Positions 6,767-13,343 of a DNA stretch of 14,655 nt are shown in pieces (the first letter of the stretch is position 1; each line of letters starts with the position of its first letter). The stretch lies in contig CAIKHC010000236.1 in assembly GCA_903827085.1 (NCBI GenBank), positions 1-14,655 of the forward strand. Direction: 5' to 3'. A program made the position numbers and the translations under genes. The DNA comes from an uncultured Candidatus Nemicrothrix sp. Its GTDB lineage: Bacteria > Actinomycetota > Acidimicrobiia > Acidimicrobiales > Acidimicrobilacustridaceae. Under the pieces are notes generated by a model, which worked only from the letters and a program-made list of their open reading frames with translations, ran no database searches and was not told the origin of the DNA.

Positions 6767-8182
6767 GTGAACACCCCAGTCGCTCGAGTCCGCTTCGCCC
6801 CTTCTCCCACGGGCTATCTCCATATTGGTGGGGCACGAACCGCCCTCTTCAACTGGCTCTTTGCCCGCCAGCAGGGCGGCGAGTTTGTTCTGCGTATCGA
6901 AGACACCGATGCCGAGCGGTCTCGCCCCGAACTGATCGACGTCATCTTTCGCTCGCTCGAGTGGCTGGGGCTCGATTGGGATGGCACGCCGGTGCATCAG
7001 TCCGAGCGTGGGGCCATGCATCTCGCAGCGGTCGAGAAACTCCTCGGCAACGGTTCTGCCTACTGGTGTGCGTGTGCCCCCGACGAAGTCAAGGCTCGTG
7101 CCGAGGCCCGCGGAGGCACACCGGGCTACGACGGATTCTGCCGAGACCGCGCCTTGGGTCCTGGCGATGGTCACGTTGTTCGATTCCGTGTTCCCGACAC
7201 CGGGGTGACGGCATTCGACGATCTCATTCGTGGCACCGTCAGTTTCGAAAACGCAGTTCTTGAAGATTTCGTCATCTTGCGTTCGAACGGAACGCCGATG
7301 TTCCATTTGGCCAACGCTGTCGACGATGCCGATCAAGGCATCACCCATGTCATTCGCGGTGAAGACCTCATCAACGTCACGCCGAAGGTGCTGCTCATTC
7401 GTGAAGCGCTTTCGACGCCGGGTGAATTGATCTTTGCTCATCTCCCACTCATTGTGAATGAAAAGCGTCAGAAGCTCTCGAAGCGTCGCGACGATGTTTC
7501 GGTGGGCGACTACATCGACCGTGGCTATCTGTCTGAGGCGATGGTGAATTACCTCGCCACGCTGGGGTGGGGTCCACCCGATGATATTGAGATTCGACCG
7601 CTTGCCGAAATCGTCGATCTGTTTCGCATCACCGACGTCAACAAGTCAGGTGCATTCTTCGACGTCAAGAAACTTCAACACTTCAACGGCGAATACATCC
7701 GCAATCTTTCAGTCCCGCAGTTTGTTTCAAAGTCAACGCGCTGGCTGTATGAAGACACGCCTTGGGAAACCGATCGGTTCGATATCGGAACCTTCGAAGT
7801 GATGGCTCCTCTCGTGCAAGAGCGAGTCAAGTTGCTTTCGGAAGTTCCTGGCTATGTCGATTTCCTCTTTGCCCCTGAACCAGTAATCGACGAAGAGTCA
7901 TGGCAAAAAGTCATGGTGAAAGGCGCCGAACTCGCCGATGCTGTGCTCGATCACGCGACTGCACAGTTCGCTGACTGCGACTGGAACGCTGCGTCGCTGG
8001 AAGCAGCCTTGTTCTCTTATGCCGAACAACATGAAATCTCAAAAGGCAAAGTCCAGGCACCTGTTCGCGTTTCGGTGACAGGTCGCAGCGTGGGGCCGCC
8101 GTTGTTCGAGTCCCTCGAAGTTCTCGGTCGCGACGAAACTCTTCGTCGAATCGCTTCAGCGAAAGTCCGACTGCAGGCCTGA
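6767..8182 (+). CDS. gltX: Glutamyl-tRNA synthetase
   Basis: A class I synthetase that attaches glutamate to tRNA-Glu. Many actinobacteria also use it to mischarge tRNA-Gln for later amidation by GatCAB. The 471 residues match the usual length. The Rossmann fold holds RFAPSPTGYLHIGGARTALF, where HIGG (19-22) is the HIGH signature. KLSKR (236-240) is the second ATP motif. Cysteines at 101, 103 and 125 sit in the region where some family members bind zinc. The anticodon-binding region (about 330-471) ends in LFESLEVLGRDETLRRI. The frame is open upstream to 6503, but the first homologous residues follow the GTG at 6767, and TACCAT lies 7 bases before it. A DUF218 gene follows after one base and a tRNA-Gln gene lies about 670 bases downstream. 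Whether this enzyme discriminates between the two tRNAs cannot be read from the sequence. Confidence 0.96.
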   Translation: MNTPVARVRFAPSPTGYLHIGGARTALFNWLFARQQGGEFVLRIEDTDAERSRPELIDVIFRSLEWLGLDWDGTPVHQSERGAMHLAAVEKLLGNGSAYWCACAPDEVKARAEARGGTPGYDGFCRDRALGPGDGHVVRFRVPDTGVTAFDDLIRGTVSFENAVLEDFVILRSNGTPMFHLANAVDDADQGITHVIRGEDLINVTPKVLLIREALSTPGELIFAHLPLIVNEKRQKLSKRRDDVSVGDYIDRGYLSEAMVNYLATLGWGPPDDIEIRPLAEIVDLFRITDVNKSGAFFDVKKLQHFNGEYIRNLSVPQFVSKSTRWLYEDTPWETDRFDIGTFEVMAPLVQERVKLLSEVPGYVDFLFAPEPVIDEESWQKVMVKGAELADAVLDHATAQFADCDWNAASLEAALFSYAEQHEISKGKVQAPVRVSVTGRSVGPPLFESLEVLGRDETLRRIASAKVRLQA

Positions 8183-8183
8183 C

Positions 8184-8786
8184 ATGTTCTTCGGACTGCG
8201 CTGGGCGATACGAATCGTCTTTGGACTGCTTGCAGTCGTTGTGCTCTACATCGGCATCTCGTTTGCTCAGGTGTGGTGGGCATCACGCCAGGACAACACC
8301 GCGCCCGCGTCTGCGATTGTCGTCATGGGTGCAGCGCAGTGGAATGGTTTGCCCTCGCCCGTCCTGAAGGGTCGACTCGATCATGCGGCCGATCTGTACC
8401 AAAAGGGCGTCGCCCCGGTGGTGATTGTGGCTGGGGGTAAGCAGGTTGGCGACAAGGTCACACAAGGTCTTGTGAGCTTCGAGTATCTGCGATCGAAGGG
8501 CATTCCCGAATCAGCCCTCAAGATCGAAGGTGCCGGCACCAATAGTTACGAAGAGCTTTCCTCAACGGCGTTCATCATGCGCCAAGCCGGATTGGCGCAA
8601 AACGTTGTGGTCGTGACCGACCCCTATCACGCCTATCGAGTCGCCGATATCGCCGACGAGGTCGGATTATCCGCGCATGTGTCGCCGACTGCGGGCAGCA
8701 CAACCCTCAGCGACTACGTGCGCGAAACGGGCGCAGTCGCGATTGGCCGCATCATCGGCTACCGCCGATTGGCCGCCTGGCGCTAG
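8184..8786 (+). CDS. DUF218 / YdcF-SanA family membrane protein
   Basis: A 200-residue protein with one N-terminal membrane helix (about residues 8-30) and a DUF218 domain outside the membrane. The family includes SanA, ElyC and YdcF of E. coli. Some members affect envelope integrity or carrier-lipid metabolism, but their chemistry is not settled. Conserved features seen here are AIVVMGAAQW (44-53), LKGRLDHAADLYQ (61-73), VIVAGG (80-85), an acidic TNSYEELSSTAF segment (119-130), and VVVTDPYHAYR (142-152). These form the probable active-site pocket, with Asp and His in TDPYH. The ATG at 8184 begins one base after the gltX stop, so it is translated from the same message. The gene ends before the tRNA-Gln promoter. 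A role in cell-envelope upkeep is inferred from the family only. Confidence 0.85.
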   Translation: MFFGLRWAIRIVFGLLAVVVLYIGISFAQVWWASRQDNTAPASAIVVMGAAQWNGLPSPVLKGRLDHAADLYQKGVAPVVIVAGGKQVGDKVTQGLVSFEYLRSKGIPESALKIEGAGTNSYEELSSTAFIMRQAGLAQNVVVVTDPYHAYRVADIADEVGLSAHVSPTAGSTTLSDYVRETGAVAIGRIIGYRRLAAWR

Positions 8787-8810
8787 CCGGATGCGGCCGC
8801 TTGGTGTGGT

Positions 8811-8841
8811 TTGGTGCCACCCCCGTTCCAGCCGGTAACGT
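8811..8841 (+). promoter_or_regulatory. tRNA-Gln promoter
   Basis: TTGGTG (8811-8816) as a -35 element and TAACGT (8836-8841) as a -10 element, separated by 19 bases. The predicted start lies near 8848, a few bases before the mature tRNA 5' end at 8853. The -10 match is good and the spacer is slightly long. Confidence 0.45.
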
Positions 8842-8852
8842 TCCCTCGCCCT

Positions 8853-8924
8853 TCGGGGGTGGTGTAATTGGTAACACGGGTGGTTCTGGTCCATTTGTTG
8901 GGGGTTCGAGTCCTCCCCCCCGAG
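8853..8924 (+). tRNA. tRNA-Gln (anticodon CTG)
   Basis: The 72-base sequence folds as a full cloverleaf. The acceptor TCGGGGG (8853-8859) pairs with CCCCCGA (8917-8923), with discriminator G8924. The D arm is GTG/CAC (8862-8864 with 8875-8877). The anticodon stem GGTGG (8879-8883) pairs with CCATT (8891-8895), with anticodon CTG at 8886-8888. A 4-base variable loop follows, and the T arm is GGGGG-TTCGAGT-CCTCC (8900-8916). The weak T1-A72 pair is typical of tRNA-Gln. CCA is not encoded. It lies between a promoter and a strong terminator and so is transcribed alone, close to gltX, whose product may load it with glutamate first. Confidence 0.95.
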
Positions 8925-8934
8925 CTTTGAAGAT

Positions 8935-8962
8935 CGGGCGTCGACAGAGTCGGCGCCCGTTT
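8935..8962 (+). terminator. Intrinsic terminator after tRNA-Gln
   Basis: CGGGCGTCGAC (8935-8945) pairs with GTCGGCGCCCG (8949-8959) over 11 pairs, including one T-G wobble, around a 3-base loop. TTT and a CG-rich run follow. This is the strongest hairpin in the window, and it ends the tRNA transcript 10 bases after the mature 3' end. Confidence 0.8.
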
Positions 8963-8980
8963 CGCGTCCCAGCGCGGCCT

Positions 8981-8986
8981 TAGGCT
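8981..8986 (+). promoter_or_regulatory. -10 box for leaderless LOG-family gene
   Basis: TAGGCT, separated by 6 bases from the GTG start at 8993. No Shine-Dalgarno sequence lies between them. It follows the tRNA terminator, so this gene needs its own promoter. Confidence 0.5.
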
Positions 8987-8992
8987 GATCTG

Positions 8993-9583
8993 GTGACAAC
9001 ACTTCGATCTCTCTGTGTCTACTGCGGCTCGAAGCCGGGCAATGATCCCCGACACGAGGCCACTGCTGCAGAACTCGGGCGCCTTATGGCGCAGGCTGGC
9101 GTGCGGCTTGTCTACGGCGGCGGTTCGGTGGGTCTCATGGGCGTTGTTGCTGATTCCGTCCTGGCCCATGGGGGCGAGGCGTTCGGCGTGATCCCGAAGG
9201 GGCTGTTCACCGCCGAGATCGGACACCCGGGCTTGACTGAACTGGTCGAGGTCGGATCCATGCACGAGCGCAAGGCGCGTATGGCCTCGGAGGCCGATGC
9301 ATTTGTGGCGCTGCCTGGCGGATTGGGCACCTTGGAAGAACTGGCTGAAATCGCAACCTGGTCACAATTGGGTATTCACGCCAAGCCCGTCGGAGTGCTC
9401 GATATCGATGGCTTCTGGCAACCACTGCTGCAGTTTCTCGAAAGTGCCGCCGACGCTGGATTCATTCGCCCCCAACATCGCGAGATCATCCTTCGCATCA
9501 CAGACGTCAACGATGTGATCCCCGTTCTGTCCTCGAAAGCGGTGTCTGCGGCCGAACCCCTCCTTGGCCTCGAAGAGTCCTGA
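8993..9583 (+). CDS. LOG family protein (TIGR00730), probable nucleoside 5'-monophosphate phosphoribohydrolase
   Basis: The family hydrolyses nucleoside or cytokinin-riboside 5'-monophosphates to the base and ribose 5-phosphate; plant LOG and several bacterial members act this way. The 196-residue protein has VYCGSKPG near the N-terminus (9-16). It also has YGGGSVGLMG (41-50), MHERKARM (90-97) and the signature PGGLGTLEE (108-116). The last motif binds the nucleotide phosphate and carries the catalytic Glu, so activity is expected. No lysine-decarboxylase activity should be assumed, although such proteins are often mislabelled that way. The GTG start at 8993 is supported by TAGGCT 6 bases upstream and by conservation from the first residues. 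It is separated from the tRNA by a strong terminator and ends 42 bases before the flavoprotein gene. The natural substrate in bacteria is unclear. Confidence 0.92.
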   Translation: MTTLRSLCVYCGSKPGNDPRHEATAAELGRLMAQAGVRLVYGGGSVGLMGVVADSVLAHGGEAFGVIPKGLFTAEIGHPGLTELVEVGSMHERKARMASEADAFVALPGGLGTLEELAEIATWSQLGIHAKPVGVLDIDGFWQPLLQFLESAADAGFIRPQHREIILRITDVNDVIPVLSSKAVSAAEPLLGLEES

Positions 9584-9600
9584 CCCGATGGGGTCCGGAC
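9577..9600 (+). terminator. Possible hairpin at the end of the LOG gene
   Basis: GTCC (9577-9580) pairs with GGAC (9597-9600), and GACCC (9582-9586) with GGGTC (9591-9595), around a GATG loop with one T-C mismatch. It overlaps the TGA stop. No T tract follows, so it may be only a weak terminator or a 3'-end stabiliser. Confidence 0.35.
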
Positions 9601-9613
9601 AGCGCTGACGCGA

Positions 9614-9619
9614 GACAAT
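9614..9619 (+). promoter_or_regulatory. Possible -10 box for the flavoprotein gene
   Basis: GACAAT, 6 bases before the ATG at 9626. It matches TANNNT only at A2 and T6, but the spacing equals that of the other leaderless starts here. The only purine run before the ATG (AGG, 9621-9623) is two bases away, too close to be a normal ribosome-binding site. Confidence 0.35.
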
Positions 9620-9625
9620 TAGGCC

Positions 9626-10867
9626 ATGGAACAGGTAGACATCGCCGTGATCGGTGCCGGTCCCGCAGGCTCATCGGCCGCGGCGTGGGCGGCGCGAGGC
9701 GGAGCATCGGTGGCGCTGTTCGAAAAGGCAGCACAAGGCCGAGACAAATCCTGCGGCGACGGTCTGACTCCGCGAGCAATCGAAGAATGTCGTCGTCTCG
9801 GAATCGATGTCGAACGGTTTCATCGAATCGATGGATTGCGCGTACAAGCCGGAAGCAAAGTTCGCGAAGTGTTCTGGCCTGACGGTGCATTTCCTCCGGT
9901 GGGTGCAGTTGCGCCACGCGCTGAGTTCGACGCAATGGTGATGCAAGCTGCGATCGATTCTGGCGCGGACTTTCGTGAGAACTCCCCAGCTGGACTTTGG
10001 ATCGAAGACAACAGGGTGCTTGGTGTCATCTGTCGTGGTGAAAAGGTACGAGCTGGACTCACCGTGATTGCATCGGGGGCTGGCTCACCTGCGGCGCGCG
10101 CGGTGGGCGCGACGCGAATCGCTTCCTCTCCGTTCGGCTTAGCGATTCGTGGCTACATCACTTCGACCCGCTCTGAGGACCGCTACATGGAGGCATGCCT
10201 CACTGTGAAAGGTCCCGATGGTTCGATCGTTCCTGGATACGGATGGGTCTTCCCTGCGGGCAATGGCATCGTGAATATTGGTGTCGGCGCGTTGTCGACG
10301 ATGAAGAACTTTTCTGACCTCAATCTCAACATCATGCTCGAGGCCTATACCGCTCAGGTGCGCGAGTCCTGGGGTCTTGGCGAGTTCGTCGCCCGACCCA
10401 AAGCGTGGCGGTTGCCGATGCATGTCGAACATCGCGGCGGGCCCGGTTGGGTTGTTGCCGGCGATGCCGCTGGCCTTGTGAATCCGTTCAACGGTGAAGG
10501 CATCGACTACGCGCTCGAATCTGGTCGACATGCTGCCGAATGTTTCCTCACTGAACCGGGGACCGCGTGGGCGTCGTATCAAGCAGTTCTGCGCAAGGAA
10601 TACGACCCGTTCTTTGCCACCGCCCGCCGCTTCGCATGGCTGATTGGTCGTCCGAAGCTTCTGCAGTTCCTTTTGGGCATCGCCTTGTCGACGAACTTCA
10701 CTATGAAACTTGTTCTCGACATCATGGCGAATCTGGTCGATATGGAACACCCCGGACTGGCTGGCCGTTCGCTCACAATCGGTGGGAAGGCGTTGTCATT
10801 GGCCGACCCGCTTCTGGTTCGTTCTTCAGCGAAGGACAAGGACAAGCGGGCAACTCCGGTCGGGTAG
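9626..10867 (+). CDS. Geranylgeranyl reductase family FAD-dependent oxidoreductase (MenJ-like)
   Basis: Members of this family use FAD to reduce double bonds in isoprenoid chains such as geranylgeranyl chlorophyll, archaeal lipids, or menaquinone (MenJ of mycobacteria). The 413-residue protein has an FAD-binding GAGPAGS at 10-16 and the redox-loop CGDGLTPRA at 43-51. The family signature PGYGWVFP (203-210) contributes to the substrate cavity. A second FAD segment, VAGDAAGLVNPFNGEGIDYALESG, spans 277-300. The C-terminal helical part (about 330-413) is typical, and the tail is lysine-rich. No signal peptide is present; the enzyme probably acts at the inner face of the membrane on a lipid substrate. 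Reduction of the menaquinone side chain is the best guess for an actinobacterium, but no menaquinone gene lies nearby to support it. Confidence 0.86.
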   Translation: MEQVDIAVIGAGPAGSSAAAWAARGGASVALFEKAAQGRDKSCGDGLTPRAIEECRRLGIDVERFHRIDGLRVQAGSKVREVFWPDGAFPPVGAVAPRAEFDAMVMQAAIDSGADFRENSPAGLWIEDNRVLGVICRGEKVRAGLTVIASGAGSPAARAVGATRIASSPFGLAIRGYITSTRSEDRYMEACLTVKGPDGSIVPGYGWVFPAGNGIVNIGVGALSTMKNFSDLNLNIMLEAYTAQVRESWGLGEFVARPKAWRLPMHVEHRGGPGWVVAGDAAGLVNPFNGEGIDYALESGRHAAECFLTEPGTAWASYQAVLRKEYDPFFATARRFAWLIGRPKLLQFLLGIALSTNFTMKLVLDIMANLVDMEHPGLAGRSLTIGGKALSLADPLLVRSSAKDKDKRATPVG

Positions 10868-10894
10868 GTTCGGGAGTCCCACAAGGGGATGAAC

Positions 10895-10901
10895 GGGGGA
10901 G
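10895..10901 (+). promoter_or_regulatory. Ribosome-binding site of the SDR gene
   Basis: GGGGGAG lies 6 bases before the ATG at 10908 and fixes that start. TAGGTT (10865-10870), which includes the stop codon of the flavoprotein gene, could be its -10 box, giving a leader of about 30 bases. That promoter is much less certain than the ribosome site. Confidence 0.5.
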
Positions 10902-10907
10902 TCGGTC

Positions 10908-11765
10908 ATGGGTAGTTCGCCAGTCGCCATTGTCACGGGTGCAAGCCGCGGAATTGGTCGAGCCGGAGCACTTGCTCTTGCCGAAGCCGGTTTCGATGTT
11001 GTCGTAAGCGCGCGCACCGTGCGAGAAGGCGATGGTGTAGCTGAACCCAACTCCGTTCGTGAAGAAACCACGCTCTCGGTGCCGGGAAGTCTTGAGCGCA
11101 CCGCTGAGGAAATCGAAGAGCGCGGCCAGCGCGCGCTGATCGTGCCAATGGATCTGATCGACGTTGCGTCGGTGACCGCACTTCCCGCCACCGTGATGGC
11201 CGAATGGGGTCGCATCGACGTTCTGTTCAACAACGCGATCTTTCGCGGTGTTGGCACGCTCGACCGCATTACTGATCTCACCATCGAGTCGATGACCAAC
11301 CTTCTTGCCGGCAACTTTATGAATCAGATCCTGCTTATTCAGCAGGTGATCCCGCACATGCTCGCCGCCGGTGGCGGAACCATCATCGACATGGTGTCCG
11401 GTTCGGCTCGTCTTGATCCCGCCGGCCCTCCCGGAGAAGGTGGCTGGGGCATCCTCTATTCCGCTTCGAAGGCAGCGTTTGGTCGCGTCGCTGGTGGTGT
11501 GAATGCGGAATATCGCGCGCAGGGCATCAAGGCGTTCAACGTGGACCCCGGCAATGTCGTCACCGAAGCTCGTAAAGCGGCCAAACCCGACGATGAATAC
11601 AGCAGTGGTTACGGAAGTGAGCCTGCCGAAGCAACGGGCAAAGTCGTTGCGTGGTTGGCGACTGACCCAACCGCCGACAAGTTCCTCGGCAAGTGGATCT
11701 TTGCTCCGAAACTTTGTTCCGATCTTGGTTTGCTTCCCGGCTGGACGTTCCAGGTTCCGCAATGA
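10908..11765 (+). CDS. Short-chain dehydrogenase/reductase
   Basis: A 285-residue NAD(P)-dependent oxidoreductase of the classical SDR fold. TGASRGIG at 10-17 binds the cofactor and NNAIF (108-112) replaces the usual NNAG. The catalytic Tyr184 and Lys188 lie in LYSASKAAF. The catalytic Ser is probably Ser164 or Ser166 in DMVSGSA; it lies about 20 residues before the Tyr rather than the usual 13, because of an inserted GPPGEGGWG loop. A second insertion after the SAR motif (about 38-63) is common in long actinobacterial SDRs. The substrate is unknown; such enzymes often act on hydroxylated lipids, steroids or terpenes. The last four bases overlap the following SnoaL-like gene as ATGA, so the pair is co-translated. 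The arrangement SDR plus SnoaL suggests a joint role in oxidation of a cyclic or polycyclic compound, but this is inference. Confidence 0.93.
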   Translation: MGSSPVAIVTGASRGIGRAGALALAEAGFDVVVSARTVREGDGVAEPNSVREETTLSVPGSLERTAEEIEERGQRALIVPMDLIDVASVTALPATVMAEWGRIDVLFNNAIFRGVGTLDRITDLTIESMTNLLAGNFMNQILLIQQVIPHMLAAGGGTIIDMVSGSARLDPAGPPGEGGWGILYSASKAAFGRVAGGVNAEYRAQGIKAFNVDPGNVVTEARKAAKPDDEYSSGYGSEPAEATGKVVAWLATDPTADKFLGKWIFAPKLCSDLGLLPGWTFQVPQ

Positions 11766-12223
11766 ACGCAGAGAAGTTGCAAGAACTCTCTGACCGACTC
11801 GAAATCCGATCCGTCGTTGAGGACTACGCGCGCTTTGCTGACCGAATCGATAACGAAGGACTCGCAGGGCTTTTTGCGCCTGACGGTGTGCTGCGCATTT
11901 TCGAGCGCGGCAATCCCGAACCGGTACGACAACGAATCGGACGTGGCGAAATCTCGGAAGCAATCAAGGGATTGTCTCGTTATGACGTCACGATGCATTC
12001 GGTGAGCAATCACTATGTCGTCTTGAACGGCGATGTTGCGACGGGCGAGACCTATTGCCGAGCCACACACATTCGTCCGGTTGATGGTGGCGCTCCGGAA
12101 GCTCGCGAGAACTACGTCATGAACATCCGTTATCTCGACGAGTACGTTCGCTTGCCCGAAGGCTGGCGTATTTCCAAGCGTGAACTCCAGGTTGAGTTCA
12201 CCGAGGTGTTTCCGATTCTCTGA
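11762..12223 (+). CDS. SnoaL-like / NTF2-fold protein
   Basis: A 153-residue protein with the nuclear-transport-factor-2 fold as found in SnoaL-type domains. An N-terminal helix pair (LQELSDRLEIRSVVEDYARFADRID, 6-30) leads into LAGLFAPDGVLRIF. A central strand-rich part includes the SNHYVVLNGDVATGETYC segment, and it ends in EGWRISKRELQVEF. The Tyr/Asp/His pocket residues of the fold are visible, but which are catalytic cannot be assigned. Relatives include dehydratases, isomerases, cyclases and proteins with no known activity. The ATG at 11762 overlaps the SDR stop; the longer frame from 11693 would lie inside the SDR gene and is rejected. It converges on the phosphotransferase gene with 9 bases between stops. 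Confidence 0.8.
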   Translation: MNAEKLQELSDRLEIRSVVEDYARFADRIDNEGLAGLFAPDGVLRIFERGNPEPVRQRIGRGEISEAIKGLSRYDVTMHSVSNHYVVLNGDVATGETYCRATHIRPVDGGAPEARENYVMNIRYLDEYVRLPEGWRISKRELQVEFTEVFPIL

Positions 12224-12232
12224 ATCTCGGGG

Positions 12233-13288
12233 TCAGCCGCGCAGTGAAGCGACTGATGATGCATTCGCCAGGTCGAGTGCGAGCTCAGCTAATTCTGCGA
12301 TGGTGTTCTCGGTGCTCGTGGTGTCATCGTCTGGGCGCGTGGCCTTGATGCGCGCCAGTGCTCCCTCGGTGATGATTGAGAGTTTGAAGACGGCGAGAAC
12401 TCGGTAGACATCGATATCTCGGAGAGAGCGGCCGCTCGTGGCCTCGTAGCGAGCCAGCAGATGGTCGCCCGAGGGAAAGCCCGGATTGAGGCGGTGTGGC
12501 TGAGGAGAGCGACTGCGCCACATGAGTGAACCGGCCTCGCCCCAGTACACGCTGACCATGCCCAGATCGGTAAGCGGATCGCCAAGGGTCGACATTTCCC
12601 AGTCGAGAACCGCCACCATCTTCGACGGATCAGTGCGACTCCACATGGTGTTGTTGAACGAATAGTCGCCATGCACGACCGATGCGTCGGTGTGCGCAGG
12701 AATCGAACGCTTGAGACGTTCGGCAACCTCATCAATGGCGGGAAGTTCTCGTTGTTTCGACTTCTCCCATTGGGTGCACCAGCGATTCACCTGGCGTTCA
12801 AGGAATCCTGCGGGCTTACCGAGTTGGCCAAGACCCACCGCTTCGAAATCGACGGCATGAAGGCGAGCAAGAACATCGATGAGTTCGTCGCTTGCCGCAA
12901 GGGCTTGAGTTTCATCGAGGTGCGCAACCTGATCGGTGTCGGAATAAACGATGCCATCGACGAAGTCCATCAAATAGAACGGCACGCCGATGATTGATTC
13001 GTCCTCGCACATTGCAACAGTTCTCGGAACAGGCACGTCGGTATTCTGAAGCCCGGTCTGCACGCGATATTCGCGGCCCATGTCGTTCGCTGTTGCGAGG
13101 AAGGCCCCAACCGGCGGGCGACGCAGTACCCAATCATTCGCATCGTCTTGAACGCGAAATGTGAGGTTCGAAGAACCCCCGGACAGGTGCGAGACCGTGA
13201 TCGGTCCGCTCGCGGTGGAAACGTTGGAGCGAATCCACTGGCTGAGTGATGCAACCGGAACGGCCTCGGCTACCTGTTGAGAGTTCAT
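12233..13288 (-). CDS. Phosphotransferase family protein (APH/kinase fold)
   Basis: A 351-residue protein with an aminoglycoside-phosphotransferase-like kinase fold. GGSSNLTFRV (37-46) is the nucleotide loop and VLRRPP (54-59) supplies the ATP-binding region. The Brenner motif HGDYSFNNTMW (206-216) carries the catalytic Asp208, and DWEMSTLGDPLTDLG (229-243) holds the metal-binding Asp229. These motifs resemble the kinase-like domain of ACAD10-type proteins and the phosphotransferases common in mycobacteria near fatty-acid or steroid genes. The substrate is unknown, but antibiotic resistance is not implied. The ATG at 13288 has no clear Shine-Dalgarno sequence. It lies 55 bases downstream of the unassigned 274-residue gene on the same strand and may share its transcript, and it ends 9 bases from the convergent SnoaL gene. 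Confidence 0.88.
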   Translation of the reverse strand: MNSQQVAEAVPVASLSQWIRSNVSTASGPITVSHLSGGSSNLTFRVQDDANDWVLRRPPVGAFLATANDMGREYRVQTGLQNTDVPVPRTVAMCEDESIIGVPFYLMDFVDGIVYSDTDQVAHLDETQALAASDELIDVLARLHAVDFEAVGLGQLGKPAGFLERQVNRWCTQWEKSKQRELPAIDEVAERLKRSIPAHTDASVVHGDYSFNNTMWSRTDPSKMVAVLDWEMSTLGDPLTDLGMVSVYWGEAGSLMWRSRSPQPHRLNPGFPSGDHLLARYEATSGRSLRDIDVYRVLAVFKLSIITEGALARIKATRPDDDTTSTENTIAELAELALDLANASSVASLRG

Positions 13289-13343
13289 GTGACGGCAGTT
13301 TTCGCAATGATGCGGAGACGCTGCACCTCAAGCCGGTCGTGGA

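Noticed and set aside
6551..7441. A 296-codon minus-strand open frame opposite gltX.
   Set aside because: It lies across the gltX catalytic domain and the divergent promoter region and shows no motif.
10773..11963. A 396-codon minus-strand open frame opposite the SDR and SnoaL genes.
   Set aside because: It is antisense to two well-supported genes with clear motifs, and its translation is Arg/His-rich without any recognisable domain.
12233..13288. Reading the APH-fold gene as an aminoglycoside-resistance determinant.
   Set aside because: Its motifs match the general phosphotransferase group found beside catabolic genes in actinobacteria, and nothing around it suggests resistance or mobility.
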